A stretch of 64,000 bases of DNA from Grammothele lineata (taxonomy: Eukaryota > Basidiomycota > Agaricomycetes > Polyporales > Polyporaceae): the NCBI GenBank assembly GCA_002150815.3, contig NDFF03000024.1:186001-250000 (forward strand), in the 5' to 3' direction. Positions 21,024 to 34,015 of this stretch are shown one piece after another (the stretch's first letter is position 1; the number at the start of each line of letters is the position of its first letter). The position numbers were made by a program, and so were the translations under genes. Below the pieces are notes generated by a model. The model did not search any database. It saw nothing but the letters and a program-made list of their open reading frames with translations, and was not told the DNA's origin.

Positions 21024-23254
21024 TTACCCCGAACCAGCCCCCACCTTCCTCTTCCTAAACATCAACCGCGCGCTCGGGTTCGGGATGACAGCCTCCGCGA
21101 AATGCACGTTCGGCGGGCGCGCCGTCGGCGCGTCGCCTGCGAATTTGAAGTCGTAGTTGACGAGGAGGAAGGCGAAGAGCGCCTTGAGCTCGTTCGCGGC
21201 AAAGAACCGGCCGGGGCTGTTTGCGTGCGCACGCGCGCGTCAGCGCGCCCTTATCCTCGCTTTCCTATCATAGGAACAACAGAAATATGGGACGGGAGAC
21301 TCACCAAGCATGCCTCCCATGCCCAAACGGCATATACTCCGCCGACGTGTGCACCATCTGGTACTTCGTGCCCTCGCCCTCCCCGGACGCGCGCATGCGC
21401 GCGAAGCGGAACGGGTCGAACGCGTCCGCGCCGTCGTACAGCGCGCCGTCGTGGTGCGTCGCGTGCGCGGCGGCGGAGACGAGCGTGCCCCGTGGGAGGA
21501 AGGTGCCGTCGTGCAGGGTGACGTCTTTCATTGCTTTACGGCCGACGCTGACTGTTTTCATGCGTAGAGCATCATTGGTCAGTACGGCGCGTGGGATCAA
21601 AAGGCGAAGGGAGGAAGGGAGCACACGCACTGATACCGATCCCGTTGAATCGCTGCGACTCGCGCAAGAAGCTGTCCAGCTTCCACATCTTGCCCATCGA
21701 CGCCTTCGTCCACCCCTCCGCCGTGATGACCCCCTCGACCTCCTCGCGCAGCGGTTGCAGGTACTCGGGCGCGGCCGCGAGGTCGTACAGCGCGTGCGTG
21801 ATGCTCTGCGGAGGTTCGTCAGCCTGTACCGCATACGTAGATGCGATGGGACGAGGGATCGGAGGTGGGGACGAGGTGGGCGCGCACGTACGTTAGACGA
21901 AGTATGAATAGCAGCGAAGTTCACAACGAGCAAGCGTTCCGCGATCTGCTCGTCCGTGCTTTGGCGGGGCACCGCTTCTTCCAGCACCCACTGCAACATG
22001 TCGTTCTGCGCGCCATTGTGTCGTGTCAGAGCGCGCGCGAGTGGGAGAGCGAGGCAGGGACGTACGGGCTTGTCGGGCCACTCAGAGTCGCCGTACTCCT
22101 CCATCTTGGCCTTGCGCGCGTGTATGAGAGGTTTGAGGGACGTCGTGATTCGGCGGCGGGTGGCAGTGGCCTTGCTGAAGAGCGTCCCAACAACCCTAAG
22201 ATGTGCGGGCTGCGTTAGTGTCATGCTGCGTGTATGCGCGAGCCCCACAAGCACAGTACACAGCCCACACTTACCCTTTCAAGACGGGCGGGAAGCAGTT
22301 GAGGAGGTACTTGTCCCTCATGACATCGAGCGTGAAGTTGATCGCGAGGTCGAGGTACTCTGCGTCTCTGCCTACTCGCCGCGTGGTGAGAATATACTCG
22401 TGCCCTATCAACAGATGTACGCACAAAGAGGGAGCCCAACGAAGACGCGGTTGCTCGCACGCGCGATTATCTTCTGCGTCGCGGACAGCGCATCCACCGC
22501 GACCCACTCTATTTAGCGCGTTCATTTTCGCGTCAGCTTCGCGCAAGAAGTAGAAGAAGTACGAGCAACGCACCGTCACCAGCGGCGGGTATATGCGCAG
22601 GAACCGCGGCCATGAGCTCGTCAACGATGTCGGGGAAGAGCGTAGCGAGCGCACGACTGAGCCTATCACGAATAAGAGCGACGTGGTACGGGTCCTTGAT
22701 GGTGTCGCGCCCGAGCGTGTGTTGCAGTTGCAGCGACTGACCAGTGACATTCGCTCGCTCAGACACTCTGTACACAATGTCTGGGCACGCGGTCAGGCAA
22801 GGGGGAGACATACCTCGTCCGCGGCCTCGACGAAGGAAAGCTCGTCGTCTGGCGTCTTTCTAAGCTCGTCTACCATCTTCGTCCCTGAGACGATGACCAT
22901 CCACTGGTCGAGGAACGCAACTTTGAATGCTCCTCCGCGGTACTATATCACGCGAGCGCTCAGCGGGTCGTCCTTCTTGCTGGGTTTTTCAACCACACGC
23001 ACCTTCTCGTATCCGCGCGCGAGCACTTCCGGGCCATGGAAGAGGAAGTAGAGGGCGGTGAGGTAGGAGATGAGAGGCGCTGAGGGCCCGCCGACGGTGG
23101 GTATCGCGTTCAGCTGGTTGCGCGCGGGGCGTTGAGATGATGCATAGCAACAAGAGAACGCAATAGTACGCACGGGGTTAAATCTCCACTTGACGATATA
23201 GACTCCCACCGCAATCGCAAGAGTCGCATACAACCATGTCTGAGTGTCTTCCAT
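21024..23254 (-). CDS. Cytochrome P450 E, CYP512-like
   Basis: Seen: start at 23254 (MEDTQTWLYATLAIAVGVYI anchor, then KWRFNP) and stop at 21024-21026 after MFRKRKVGAGSG. There are about 11 exons and roughly 515-520 residues by my count, normal for the family. Blocks: IPTVGGPSAPLISYL; SGTKMVDELRKTPDDELSF; HTLGRDTIKDPYHVALIRD; IIARASNRVFVGLPLCA; LDLAINFTLDVMRDKYLL; VLEEAVPRQSTDEQIAE to VNFAAIHTSSN; ExxR in LDSFLRESQR; FDPFRFARMR; heme loop GHGRHA-C-PGRFFAANELK with the cysteine codon split TG|C. No broken exon was found. TATA-like GTATATAC lies near 23361-23368. The substrate cannot be inferred; no terpene cyclase or other scaffold enzyme is in the window to pair with it. Confidence 0.88.
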
Positions 23255-23956
23255 GGCGTCTTCTGAACTCGCGCTACGAGACAGCGCTCGGGCTTAGCAG
23301 AGGGACCGAGTGAGCGACAAAAAAGAGGAGGGGAAAAGAAAGAAGGCATGGCGGAGCTGGGTATATACACGCGTGAAGACAGGCGGCGCGCGCGGTACTC
23401 CGTGACCGCCATATCAATAGCTCCCGCGCGGGCTCTGATTGGCTCGCGGGCTGGGCGGGCTTCCCACCGTGGCGGCGCTGTGTGCGTCGGTAGATGCAAG
23501 CTCTTCGCCCGAACTTTAGACAGCGCATCTGTACATCGCCGTCTCCGCTCAAGGTCGGAGTTTCGGACTCTCCGGAGCGAGATTCGATAGACATGGCACC
23601 TTCCATGCTTCGTACCGTCTGAGAGGGCCTTGCGGCTCGCCTCGTGCAGAGCGGAAGCAGTCTTTTGAAAAAGGCACACTTAAGTTCCAATTCAATCGAG
23701 TCTCGGCCGTGGCGCTAGGGCAGCGTGGATCCTTGGTAGAGCTACGCGGATGCAGAGCGGGACGCGCCACTGAAGTCAGTTTGACATCAGGGGTAGGATA
23801 TGGTCTCAGGGAGTTAGAGTGATTCTTGTTTACGGCGGCGCTGTGGACGAGAAACACATGGTGGCCAGATGACAAGCAATTGTGTACCCTGGGATGAACT
23901 GTATCAGGTAAGTGTCAGACCGATAAGACACAGACGACTCACAGCATACCGATAGT
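23255..23956. other. Intergenic region between P450 E and F
   Basis: Holds a TATA-like motif for E at 23361-23368 and the 5' leader of E. Nothing else recognised. Confidence 0.5.
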
Positions 23957-26141
23957 CTACTGGACGGGCTGACGTTTGCGAAACATCAACTTCGCGGACG
24001 GGTTTGGGATGACGACTTCCGCAAAGTGCACGTTCGGCGGGCGCACCATGCCCTCACCTGCGAACTTGATATCGTAGTTGGTGATTAAGTGCGCCATGAT
24101 CGCCTTCATCTCGCTCGCCGCGAAGAACCGCCCGGGACTGCCCAAAACCGTAGTAAGTGTTTCCTACCCACAGTCGGTTTACGCCCCAAGAATTCGTTTC
24201 ACTCACCACGCGTGCCGCCCATGCCCGAAAGGCATGTACTCCACCGACGTGTGCACCATCTGATGCTTCGTACCCTCACCTTCGCCTTCGCGCATTCGCG
24301 CGAACCTGTACGGGTCGAACTCCCCCGCGCCGGGTCCGTACGAAGAGGGGTCAGTGTGTGCCGGCCCAGAGGCGGCACAGACGAGCGTGCCGCGCGGGAT
24401 GACGGAACCGTCGTTCAGTGTAAGGTCTTTCATCGCAAGGCGGCCCATGCTCGCTGTTGAACCCCGCACGCACGCCGGTACGCGGTATCTCAGATCAGTA
24501 CAGGCTGTGGAAAGCGTACGGGGGGAGTGAGGAACACACCGATCCCAATCCCGTTAAGCCTTTGCGACTCGCGCAAGAAGCTATCGAGCTTCCAGCATTT
24601 GCCCATGGCCGCTTTCGTCCATCCCTCTGCGCGCGTGACGGACATAACTTCGTCCCGGAGGGGTTGCACGTACTCGGGAGAGGCCGCGAGGTGGAAGAGC
24701 GCGTGCGTGAGGCCCTGCGCGAAACTGTCAGTGAGTCGAGTGGAGGTGGATCACACGCTCGCTAAGGGACGCGGACGACTCTCACACTGGAGGTGGTATG
24801 TATCGCACCGAAGTTTACGACCAGGACGCGCTCTGCGATCTGAGCGTCCTTGCTGTGCCGCGGGACGGCTTCATCGAGCACCCACTGCAGCAAGTCGTTC
24901 TGTCTCACATCCGATGTCAGCAGCATGTTGAGTCTGTGCTTCAACTCGGAGACTCACAGGCTTCTCTGTCCACTCGGCCTCACATTCTTCATGCTCTGCC
25001 ATCTTCGCCTTCCGCTCGCCAATAAGAGGTTTGAGATACAACGCGACGCGGTCCCGCGTAACGCGGGTCTTGCTGAAGAGCGCCCCAGCAAGTCTGTGAA
25101 CCACAAACACGGAATACATCAGCCTGGCTCTTCAGACGCTTGGGCCACATGGCTCACCTCTTCATGAAGGGCGGGAAGAGGTTAATCACGTACTTGTCCT
25201 TCACGACGTCCATCGTGAACCCGATCGCGAGGTCGAGGTATCCCTTATCCCTACCTGCCCGTGAGACGAACAGTCAGCCTGCATGTAGGAGGAGCGAAGA
25301 GAGCGAAGAAGCATACACAGAGGCAAGCCGACGAAGACGCGGTTGCTCGCGCGCGCGACGATCTGCTGCATGGTGCCCATAGGGTCTACCGTCGTCCATT
25401 CCCCTATTCAGCGAGTCAGCGCCATCGTCAGACACAGCGCCAGCAGTGGGCACGCACCGTCGCCTTCCGATGCACTTGTGGGGATGCACTGCTCCGCCGC
25501 ATACGCCACCTCGTCGACAAGCGCAGGGAAGAGCTCCGCTAGCGCGCGGGTGAGCTTGTCGCGCACGATCCCGACGTGGTACGCGTCGTCGAGCGTGTCG
25601 CGCCCGATGGTGTGTCCGAATTGCAGCGCCTGCCCTCACGTCAAGGTCACGTGAGCACCATCACCAGCCTCGAGTTTGATTTTGAAAGGCTGCGCGCACC
25701 TCGTTTGTAGCCTCGGCAAAGGAGAGCTCGTCTTCGGGTGCCTTGCGGAGCTCGTCGAGGAGCTTGGGTCCGGAGAGCATGACAACCCATTGGTCGAGGA
25801 AGGGGACTTTGAAGGCGCGGCCGTAATGCTGGCGTGCAACGCGACATCAGCCTGAGATACCAGGTGCGTACCGTGCCTAGATCTGACTCGCACCTTCTTG
25901 TACCCTTCAGATATAACTCGCGGTCCACGGAATACGAAGTTGAGCGCGGAGATGTAGGAGAGGAGGGGCGCGGACGGGCCTCCCACCGCGGGGATACCAT
26001 TCAGCTGGGTGTTCGCACGTCAGTGCATATACGAAGTCAATGGCGATTTGAAGAACATACCGGGTGCGTACGCCATTTGTACACGTAAAGCGCAACCGCG
26101 AAAGCGAGACCTGCATATAGCCAGGTCTGGGTATCCTCCAT
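23957..26141 (-). CDS. Cytochrome P450 F, CYP512-like
   Basis: Seen: start at 26141 (MEDTQTWLYAGLAFAVALYV anchor) and stop at 23957-23959 after MFRKRQPVQ. About 11 exons. Blocks: IPAVGGPSAPLLSYISALNF; VVMLSGPKLLDELRKAPEDE; HTIGRDTLDDAYHVGIVRDK; QIVARASNRVFVGLPLC; LDLAIGFTMDVVKDKYV; VLDEAVPRHSKDAQIAE to VNFGAIHTTSS; DSFLRESQR; FDPYRFARMR; heme loop GHGRHA-C-PGRFFAASEMK, in which the split codon is TG|T rather than TG|C. Two differences from E and D are notable: NFG in place of NFA in the I-helix, and an extra loop with PGAGEFDPYR before the PERF-like motif. Likely a separate substrate range from its neighbours (inference). TATA-like TATATA at 26216-26222, about 77 nt upstream. Confidence 0.87.
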
Positions 26142-27119
26142 GGTGGGTGACCTGCGATAAGGTTAGTGTGGTAAAGAATCGTATGCACCCATCGTCCGTC
26201 CGCTACAGCTCATCCATATATATCAACACTACGCGCGCGTTCCTCATCCCAGGGCCGCAGAGCGACCACGCTTCATATCGGGTCAGTCACATTGCCAAAA
26301 GGCAACTGGTACGACGAAATCAGCTCGCCGGAACTGCCAAACCTCTGGCAGAACCGTTCAAGAGAATGGTCCATCAACAAGAGCGCTGGTCATCAGCTTT
26401 CTCACGTGTCCAGTCTTCAGTCTTCACGCACGCCGACCGCTCCCCGGCCATGTCGCCGGGGAACGCAGTGCAACGCACGAAGTGACGTCTTCCGTGGCTG
26501 CAGCCCTCCGACCCCGGGTGGCGCACCGGGGGTAAACTTGGGGGGACCCGAAGAAGGCAAAGACGTGGGTTCGTCACCAATCTGGGGGAGAAGCGGTTCC
26601 CGCTTTACGTCCGTACGCGTGCAAACGCTCCGGGCGGGGGTTACCGTATGAGAAGCGTAGAGATGGCATGGCGCTCTGAGATCGCGGCTGCCGGGGACGC
26701 ATCCCAACTTCCAACTACGAAGTCCGGAGATGATCGACCTGGCCTAGTATGATTGGGTTCAACGCTAACAATACACGCGCATCCGTCGTCAAAAGGAACT
26801 CAGAACCTAGCTTTAGCCCAGGGCCCACGATTGCCTAGTCTCGTAACCAGCCGCCTTGGTACGGGGAGAGTGGGAGGAATACCTACCAATACTCGCCCCA
26901 CCTAAGCTGTCCCCCCACGCAAAACCCGTCCCACGCCTCTCAGATTCCACGTTGCGTGAACTATAGTATTGCGGTGCACCGTAGAGGCTGGTCACGAGTC
27001 TAACGATTGCCGGCCCATACAGTAAATACCACCTTCCCTTCCCCTCCGCGTCGCTTCGCTTCGAAGATCTTCGGATTCCGCACAAACCCAATGAAGGCGG
27101 CAAGTAAGTTACCTCACGC
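26142..27119. other. Intergenic region between P450 F and G
   Basis: About 1 kb. Apart from the F promoter I see no gene; there is a short GC-rich stretch around 26500-26560 without coding signals. Confidence 0.5.
26216..26222 (-). promoter_or_regulatory. TATA-like element of P450 F
   Basis: CATATATAT stretch about 77 nt upstream of the F start codon, in the same relative place as in A, C and E. Confidence 0.45.
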
Positions 27120-29290
27120 TCACGCGGGTTGGCGCTTGCGGAACATGAGCTGCCCAGAGGGCGCGGGCACGACGGAGGACCCGAAGAAGACGTTGGCGGG
27201 GCGCGCGCCGTCGCCCGCAAGCTTGAGGTCGTAGTTGACGACCATGAACGCGAGCATCGCCTTGAGCTCGTTCGCCGCGAAGAACCGGCCCGGGCTACAC
27301 GCACAGTCATCGTCAACAGTCTGTACCCGGCTACCTGCACGAAGAGAGGGAGAGTGACGCACCAAGCATGCTTCCCATGCCCAAAAGCGATATACTCCAA
27401 CGACGTATTCACGAACTGGTGCTTGGTGCCCTCGCCCGCCGCGTCGCGCATGCGCGCGAACCGGAACGGGTCGAACACGTGCGCGTCGGGGTACACCGCG
27501 TCGTCGTGGTGCGTCGCCCACGACGCCGCGGAGAGGAGCGTACCCGCGGGGACGAACGTCCCGTCGCTGAACGTCACGTCTTTGAGCGCGAGGCGGGTGA
27601 CGGACACTAGGAGCACGCGCAGGAACAGCCTGGGGGTGAGATGCGAAGGTGGGGGGACGAGAGGGGGAGGACGTACTGAGGCCGATGCCGTGATAGCGCT
27701 GCGACTCCTTGAGGAAACTGTCCAGCTTCCACATCTTGCCCATCGCTGCCTTCGTCCAACCCTCCGCAGCGACGATGGGCTCGATTTCTTCACGCAGGGG
27801 TTTCAGCCACTCGGGGTTGGAAGCGAGGTCGTATAACGTGTGCGTGATGCTCTATGACAAGACTGTAAGCAAGTTTTCGAAGTAACATGGGGAGAACGCA
27901 CGTTAGACGACGTGTGAATCGCAGCAAAGTTCACGAGGAGGATGCGCTCCGCGATCCCCTCGTCCGTAGCGCGGCGCGGGATGGCCTCCTCAAGCACCCA
28001 TTGCAGCATGTCGTTCTGCATTCGGACTGCCAGTCAGTCGCGCGCGCGCATACTGCCAGGGGGTCCACGTACCGGCCTTCCCTCCCAGTGATCCCCAAAC
28101 TCCTCCATCTTCGCCCTGCGCTCATCCAATAGTCCCTTAATGTACCCAGCCGTAGTCGTAACGTTCTGTTTCGCGCTGCTAATGAGCCTTCCCACAAGGC
28201 TGAACGGGAATTTTACCAAAATGTGAGTAAAGACGTGGAAAGAGGTAGCTCAGACGTACGTACGGGCGAAGGAAATGAGGGAAGAAGATGAGAATCGTCC
28301 GGTCCTTGACTACGTCCATCGTGAAGCGGATCGCGAGGTCGAGGTAATCCTGCTTCCGACCTAGGCACGAAGAAACTCACGGTCAGCGGAGCGCGCGGCG
28401 TGCGAAGGACGCGCTCAATTCCCGCGAACGATAGGTACGCACATAGCGGAGTGCCGACGAACACGCGGTTGCTCGCGCGGGCCACGATCTTCTGCATCGT
28501 CGGCATCGCCTTGACTGTGGTCCATTCTGAACCGCAGCCGCGTTCGCCGTTAATATCGACACGCTTGGGGATTCGATATCAGATGAGCACTTACCGTCGC
28601 CGGTGGTGGGGATGATGTCCGGCACGGCGACCGTGAGTTCGTCGATCACGTCCGGGAGAACGACGGGGAGCGTGCGCATGAGTTTTTCTCTGATGATGTC
28701 GACGTGGTACGGGTCGTCGAGCGATGCGCGTCCGAGGGTATATTTCATTTGGAGGAACTGGCGGGATGACGCGGCGCTTGAAAGGGGGGCTTTTGAAGAA
28801 CGATGTGGGGGAACTCACCTCCTCTGTGCCCTCCATGAATGACAGCTCGTCGTCTGGTCGCTTGCGTAGCTCATCCACCATCTTCGGTCCGCTCAATACC
28901 ACCGACCATTGGTCGAGCAATGCAACTTTGAATGCCTTTCCAGGATACTAACGCAGGAAGAATAGACAGATGGTGGCGGTGGACACAAGTCAGCTAATGC
29001 AGGTGTTACCTCGATATCCAACTAAGAACGCACGCGTTGGTATCCCTCTGTGATCAAGTCCTTTCCACGACGCAGGTAATTGAAGGCCGAGATGAAGGAA
29101 AAGATGGGCGCAGACGGGCCTCCCACAGTCGGAATCGCATTCAGCTACCATCCGCTTCAGCAAGCCGCCTGTGTTCCAGAAGTAAATGTGGGATACTCAC
29201 TGGATCAGAGCGCCACCTAACAACATACGCGACCGCGCATACAGCGATAGCAGCGTACAAGAACGCCTGCGGGTCCTCGATGAGAGCCAT
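27120..29290 (-). CDS. Cytochrome P450 G, CYP512-like
   Basis: Seen: start at 29290 (MALIEDPQAFLYAAIAVCAV anchor) and stop at 27120-27122 after MFRKRQPA. About 11 exons. Blocks: IPTVGGPSAPIFSFISAFNY; VVLSGPKMVDELRKRPDDE; YTLGRASLDDPYHVDIIREK; MQKIVARASNRVFVGTPLC; LDLAIRFTMDVVKDRTILI; VLEEAIPRRATDEGIAE to VNFAAIHTSSN; ExxR in DSFLKESQR; FDPFRFARMR; heme loop GHGKHA-C-PGRFFAANELK, cysteine codon split TG|C. Blocks 2-4 are closest to A and C (RPDDE, DIIREKLMRTLPVVLPDV), the rest to D-F, so it may be the oldest type in the array (inference). No broken exon seen. TATA-like TATATGTA near 29357-29365. Confidence 0.87.
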
Positions 29291-29999
29291 GGCGGCGACG
29301 GCTCAGAGGTGGGGGGCGGGGAAAACAAGGACGCGGTTCGCGTGCCCCAGCATAAGCGAAGTATATGTACCCACTTAGCCGACTTGTTCCCGGCGCGTGC
29401 GTGGGGAACAGCGAGACATCAGGACACAAGGCCCACGAGTGATGTGTTCCCTGTACATTTTCGAGCACTGAAGAGGGCGGTCCGGAAAACCGAGATCGTA
29501 AGGAGGATTAGTCGCGGGGCCGCCGTGCTTCCGAGAAGGCCTATCAAAACTGCTCGGGTCCCATGGTTTCGCGCGGATGTGAATCTGTTGCGGGTGGGAG
29601 AAAGAAGGTATCCGAGCACGTGGCATTCGAGTCACAGTTATTCGAGCCTTTTGAAGACGTTAGAAGGGAGTGGTGTTGTTCGCATGCGTGCGCGCTATAA
29701 CTGTTTGTAAACGCGTAGACAAAGATGCATAGCAAAGGGATGGTGGACGATAGGATGACTGCCTCGATTAGGATGCCGTCCGGGAGCATGCGCAAAAGCT
29801 TGACGGGCGTCTTCCTCTTTTTTCACGACCACGTGACGCGGTTGACTTGGCGGGCCCAGGGCCGCCGCTGGCAAGCCGTGACTTGAACGTTCACTTCTTG
29901 CTCGAGAAACCATCTCTCGCCAAGTGCCTCAATCAGGAGTTTAGTACGGTATTTCCCAGACAGATCGACTCGTCCAACAACGTACGACACTCTCAGGCC
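29291..29999. other. Divergent promoter region between P450 G and F-box gene 1
   Basis: About 700 bp between head-to-head genes. TATA-like motif for G near 29357-29365; nothing diagnostic for the F-box gene. No other gene seen. Confidence 0.5.
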
Positions 30000-31716
30000 A
30001 TGTCTCGTTCACTACCTGCTCTTCCAGACGACATTCTCCTCGAAGTCGTTCCATACCTCCCCTCTCCCACGCTCGCGCGTTTGTCGCTAGTGTCACGGCA
30101 TTTCAACGAGATCATCCCCTTCAGACACGTCTGTCTGAGAATAGGGGCAGATACCATCAGCTTCCACCAGTATATCTTCTCTCCTAACGCGCCCGGCTTC
30201 CAGCGCGCCCTCCGCCTACGTTCGCTCTTTATCGGAATCTGCGCCCTCGGGCGATATTCCGACGAAAACCCCCGAAATCTCAAGCCTGAGGACGATATTG
30301 TTAACATGTGCTTCGACATCATCCGTCATGCGAAGCACTTACGCTACCTGCATGGCCAAACCTTCGAGGCGCACTTCGGTAACGATCCCGTCGGCAGCGA
30401 CGAGAAATGCAGGGGCGCTCTCACAGACCTCCGTGACCTGCGCTACTACCGAATCGATGTGTTCGATAATTGGCTTGCCCATAATTCCTCGGACCTGTTC
30501 CCTCGTCCTTCATTCATACGTGCCCTCCACCTATGCAATTACAGGGCGGACGAAAACAGCCGCATGTCTTTCCGAGATCTCGTCGAGCTCCTCCTCATGC
30601 CTCTCAGCACCGAAAACCAGCTTGAAAAACTCACTGTTGAATCCTTCGATTTCATGAACGTCGTTGCATACCTCGAACATGCCGTGAATATCGACATCCC
30701 CTCGGTGGGAGAACTCCAGGCGCCTCCTCTCCCCTCCATTCGCGAGCTCACGATCGTTGACTCCTGCTTGGGTACAATAATCCCGTGTCTAGCGTGGACG
30801 TTCCCCAACCTACGTACCCTACGTATTGTGGGTAGCAAGTCCTATCCTCCAGCGCACGTCAACCACCCTGCACTCTCCCTTGTGAAAGTCAAGCCACTCC
30901 CGCTCGACCTCCTCACACTCAGCAATATACCTGTCGGATCCGTCTGGGACCCTCTCCCGTATCGTCCTAAACGGCTATTCTACTTCCCTCCGGGGGAAGG
31001 AATCAACTTCTTTCCATGCAGTCTCGACCACGTCGTCGGTCTTACGCTCCGTTTTCCCCAGCCGGCGATTTACACGTGGCAACTTCTTCTCAACGAGGCG
31101 CCGCATCCTTCGTATATCGAGCTTGAAAGTATGTCGTCGGGCCTCGCGCAGCTCTTGGATGCCGTAGTAAGTTCTCAGTATCTAGCGAGCGTGCTTGCGG
31201 ATCATTCTAACCGCGCGCACCCGCGCCTACCAGCTCGAATGGACTGACGAAGAGTATCCCTCGCCATACTTCCCCAGTCTCCGATGCTTGACGTTCCTCG
31301 CCCCTCACCCTAGTGAACGATCCCTAGAAGACGATGAAGACGATCGCAAATCGCTAGACGTCGACGAGCTACGCACAAAGCTGTTAGACACGATCGCATC
31401 CGGCGACTCGTGGAAAAGCTGTCAAGCTATCCGCTACGTCGCGTTCGCCTCCGTCGATAAAGTTTACGCCGACTGGAGGGAAGATTACTCCGGAACCCGC
31501 GCGCCGTGGCGCTGGTGGAAGATCGTCCCCGGGGAGAAGAGAGAGGATGGGCGGGCTGTGGAGATACCGGAGTGGGAGGGCGAGCGTGTGAGGGCGTTCC
31601 TGCGCGCGGCTGACAAAGAGACGTGTGACAAGTTTGACGGTGAGCCGTCCTGGTCGACTCGTCCACACTGACGTCCTTGCGCGACCTGTGTAGAACGGTT
31701 CGTACCACTCCGCTAG
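30000..31716 (+). CDS. F-box protein 1
   Basis: Seen: three exons, 30000-31166, 31234-31639 and 31694-31716, giving 531 residues. The F-box lies at the extreme N-terminus (LPDDILLEVVPYLPSPTLAR ... VSRHFNEII, residues about 7-45). Then come leucine-rich-like stretches such as LPSIRELTIVDSCLGTIIP (about 235-275) and a conserved C-terminal block DYSGTRAPWRWWKI followed by WEGERVRAFLR. Both introns have clean GTAAGT or GTGAGC donors. The last exon encodes only E-R-F-V-P-L-R. Family knowledge: F-box proteins recruit substrates to SCF ubiquitin ligases through Skp1; the target is unknown. Tandem with F-box 2 and paralogous to F-box 3 (46982-48791). A few codons would be lost if the small last exon were missed. 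Confidence 0.88.
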
Positions 31717-32278
31717 GAATACGGCATGTATCTGGAGATAGTGCAGCCAAATACACCTCGAGCACCATTTTAAAGCATCTATGTTTGCACGAATAACTGG
31801 CGGCTTCCGGGTGCATGGGCCCGGGGAAGTGCTAGCATAGCCTGTAGTCGGACTCCAGGGTAAGACTCGGTATAGATAGACTTTCCAAAGGCATTTGAAT
31901 AGAGTAGGCCTGTAGATATGCCTTCGTCTCATAGATGTGAGCAGGGAAATTCACAGTGACTCGACCCAGGAATTTAAAGTAACGGCGGATCTGCTTGTCG
32001 ACCGACGTCGGACGACTGGGGTGCTCTGTCACTACGGTGGTCGCCTCTACCTTCTGAGTTCTCACAGCCACGTGATGCAGATGACTACTACCGGCGCTCA
32101 TTGCAAAGTTCAAACCAAGTTCAAACGCACCAGGTCCAACTTCAATTTGAACTGCCACTTGCGTGCCACATAACCGTCGACGAACGCTTCGATCCAAAGT
32201 GCACTGGTACCTTTGTTTGGTGGCTTGAATCACCGCAGGTGCTGGATCTTGAGCCGACGTGCGATTGTCTCTTGGACC
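31717..32278. other. Intergenic region between F-box genes 1 and 2
   Basis: No gene or repeat recognised; presumably the F-box 1 terminator and F-box 2 promoter. Confidence 0.45.
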
Positions 32279-34015
32279 ATGTCCTCCGAGTCTACATCGA
32301 CCCTTCCAGACGACGTCTTCCTCGAAATTATCCCATACCTCCCCTCTTCCACGCTCGCGTCTCTCTCGCGCGTCTCAAGGCATCTTAACGACATTATCCC
32401 CTTCAATTGCGCCGTTCTTACAAAGGGAGAGAAAACCATCGCCTTCCACCGGTACATCTTCTCTCCCAACGCACCCCATAGGCAGCGCGCTCTCCGATTA
32501 CGTTCGCTTACCATCCAAACATGTGCTCTCGGGCGTTCTGGAAAAGCAAATCCTGGAGATTCGTTTGAGCCTGAAGACGACATCGTCGACATGTGCTTCG
32601 AAATCATCCGTCAAGCTACGCGCTTGCGTCACCTTCACAGTCAAGAGTTCGTGGCGCACTTCGGCGAGGGATTCCCAGTAGGCAGTTACGAGAAATGCAG
32701 GGGAGTGCTCTCAGGCCTCCACGAGCTGCAATACTATCGTTTGGACATGCTCAGTAGTTGGCTCATCTTCGATTCCGTGGACTTATTTCCTCGTCCTTCG
32801 TCCATACGCACTCTTCACTTGAGCGAATACGACGACTTCGGCCCCATCTCCTTCCGGGAACTCGCAACGCAGCTCCTCAAACCGCTGGGAGCAGAAGGCA
32901 AGCTGGAGGTGCTCATCCTGGAGAGTTCCCGATTTGCGTATGTGGGTGCGTACCTCGAAGACGATTCCGTCGAGGACGAGGACCCCCACGAGCCGGAAGA
33001 TCTCCAAGTTCCCCCTTTGCCCTCCATCCGCGAATTAACGCTTATGGACACCCGCGTCGGTATAACGCTATCGTGCTTCGTACGGGCGTTTCCCAATTTG
33101 CGCATTTTGCGGCTTTTTGGAGACTTTCAGGGCTTCTTTGGACGTCCTACATCTCAGGATATGAAGGTCGAATCGCTTCCACTGGACCTTCTAGCCCTTA
33201 TCGACGTCCCTAGTACAGAAGACTGCATTGATACTCTACCCTACGCGCCCAACAGGTTGTTTTACTACACCTCAAGTCCGAAAGTTGACTTCTACCTTCC
33301 ATGCAACATGGAAGCCCTCGTCGGTGTCACCATCCGCTTCCCACAATCGATATGCCACATATCGGACAAACTTTCCGCCGTCATCCCGTATAACCTCGCT
33401 TACATCGAGTACGAGAGCACGGCGATGGATCTCGCAACGCTCTTGTACCACATGGTAAGTGGCCGGTCTTCTTAATTCACACTCCCGAGGACCTCACGAT
33501 GATTGCAAATGCTACTCCAGCTGGAATGGATCCAAACCCACTCCATGCTCTTCGACGAACTGCTATGCATGACTTTCCCCGCGTCCGACCGCCCCGGGCC
33601 CAAGCAATGCGCAGACGGAGACAGCGACGAAGATCTCGCAAACCTCGACGTCGACCAGCTCCGCGAGCGAATGCTCCAGATGATCGCACGCAAAAAATGG
33701 TTCGCATTCCGCCCGTTACGCCCACTCCGCTACGTCGCGTTCGCCTCCGTAGACACGGTTTCCACCGATTGCATGGAGGACTACTCGGGGACCCGCGCGC
33801 CGTGGCGCTGGTGGAAGATTGTCCTCGGGGACGAGGAGATGGATGGGCGTGCGGTAGAGATCCCTGCGTGGGAAGGCGAGCGCGTGAGGGCATACTTGCG
33901 CGCTGCTGACAAGGAGGCGATCGCCAAGTTCGACGGTGAGTCCGAGTTTCTTTAGGGCAAATTCCACTGACGTCCTTACCCGACCTATGTAGAGCGATTC
34001 ACCCCACTCCGCTAG
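32279..34015 (+). CDS. F-box protein 2
   Basis: Seen: exons 32279-33454, 33521-33935 and 33993-34015, 537 residues. The F-box begins a few residues in (LPDDVFLEIIPYLPSSTLAS ... VSRHLNDII). The middle has the same leucine-rich-like layout as F-box 1 (LPSIRELTLMDTRVGITLS), and the C-terminal block is DYSGTRAPWRWWKI with WEGERVRAYLR. The last exon encodes E-R-F-T-P-L-R. Intron positions and phases match F-box 1 exactly, so they are direct tandem duplicates. Role by family: substrate receptor of an SCF ubiquitin ligase, target unknown. It faces the protease gene at 34566-38371 tail to tail; both belong to ubiquitin biology, though nothing in the sequence shows that they work together. Confidence 0.88.

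Noticed and set aside
1..29290. A complete secondary-metabolite cluster
   Set aside because: Only P450s are present; no terpene cyclase, polyketide synthase, transporter or regulator was found in the window, so a tandem family array is the safer reading.
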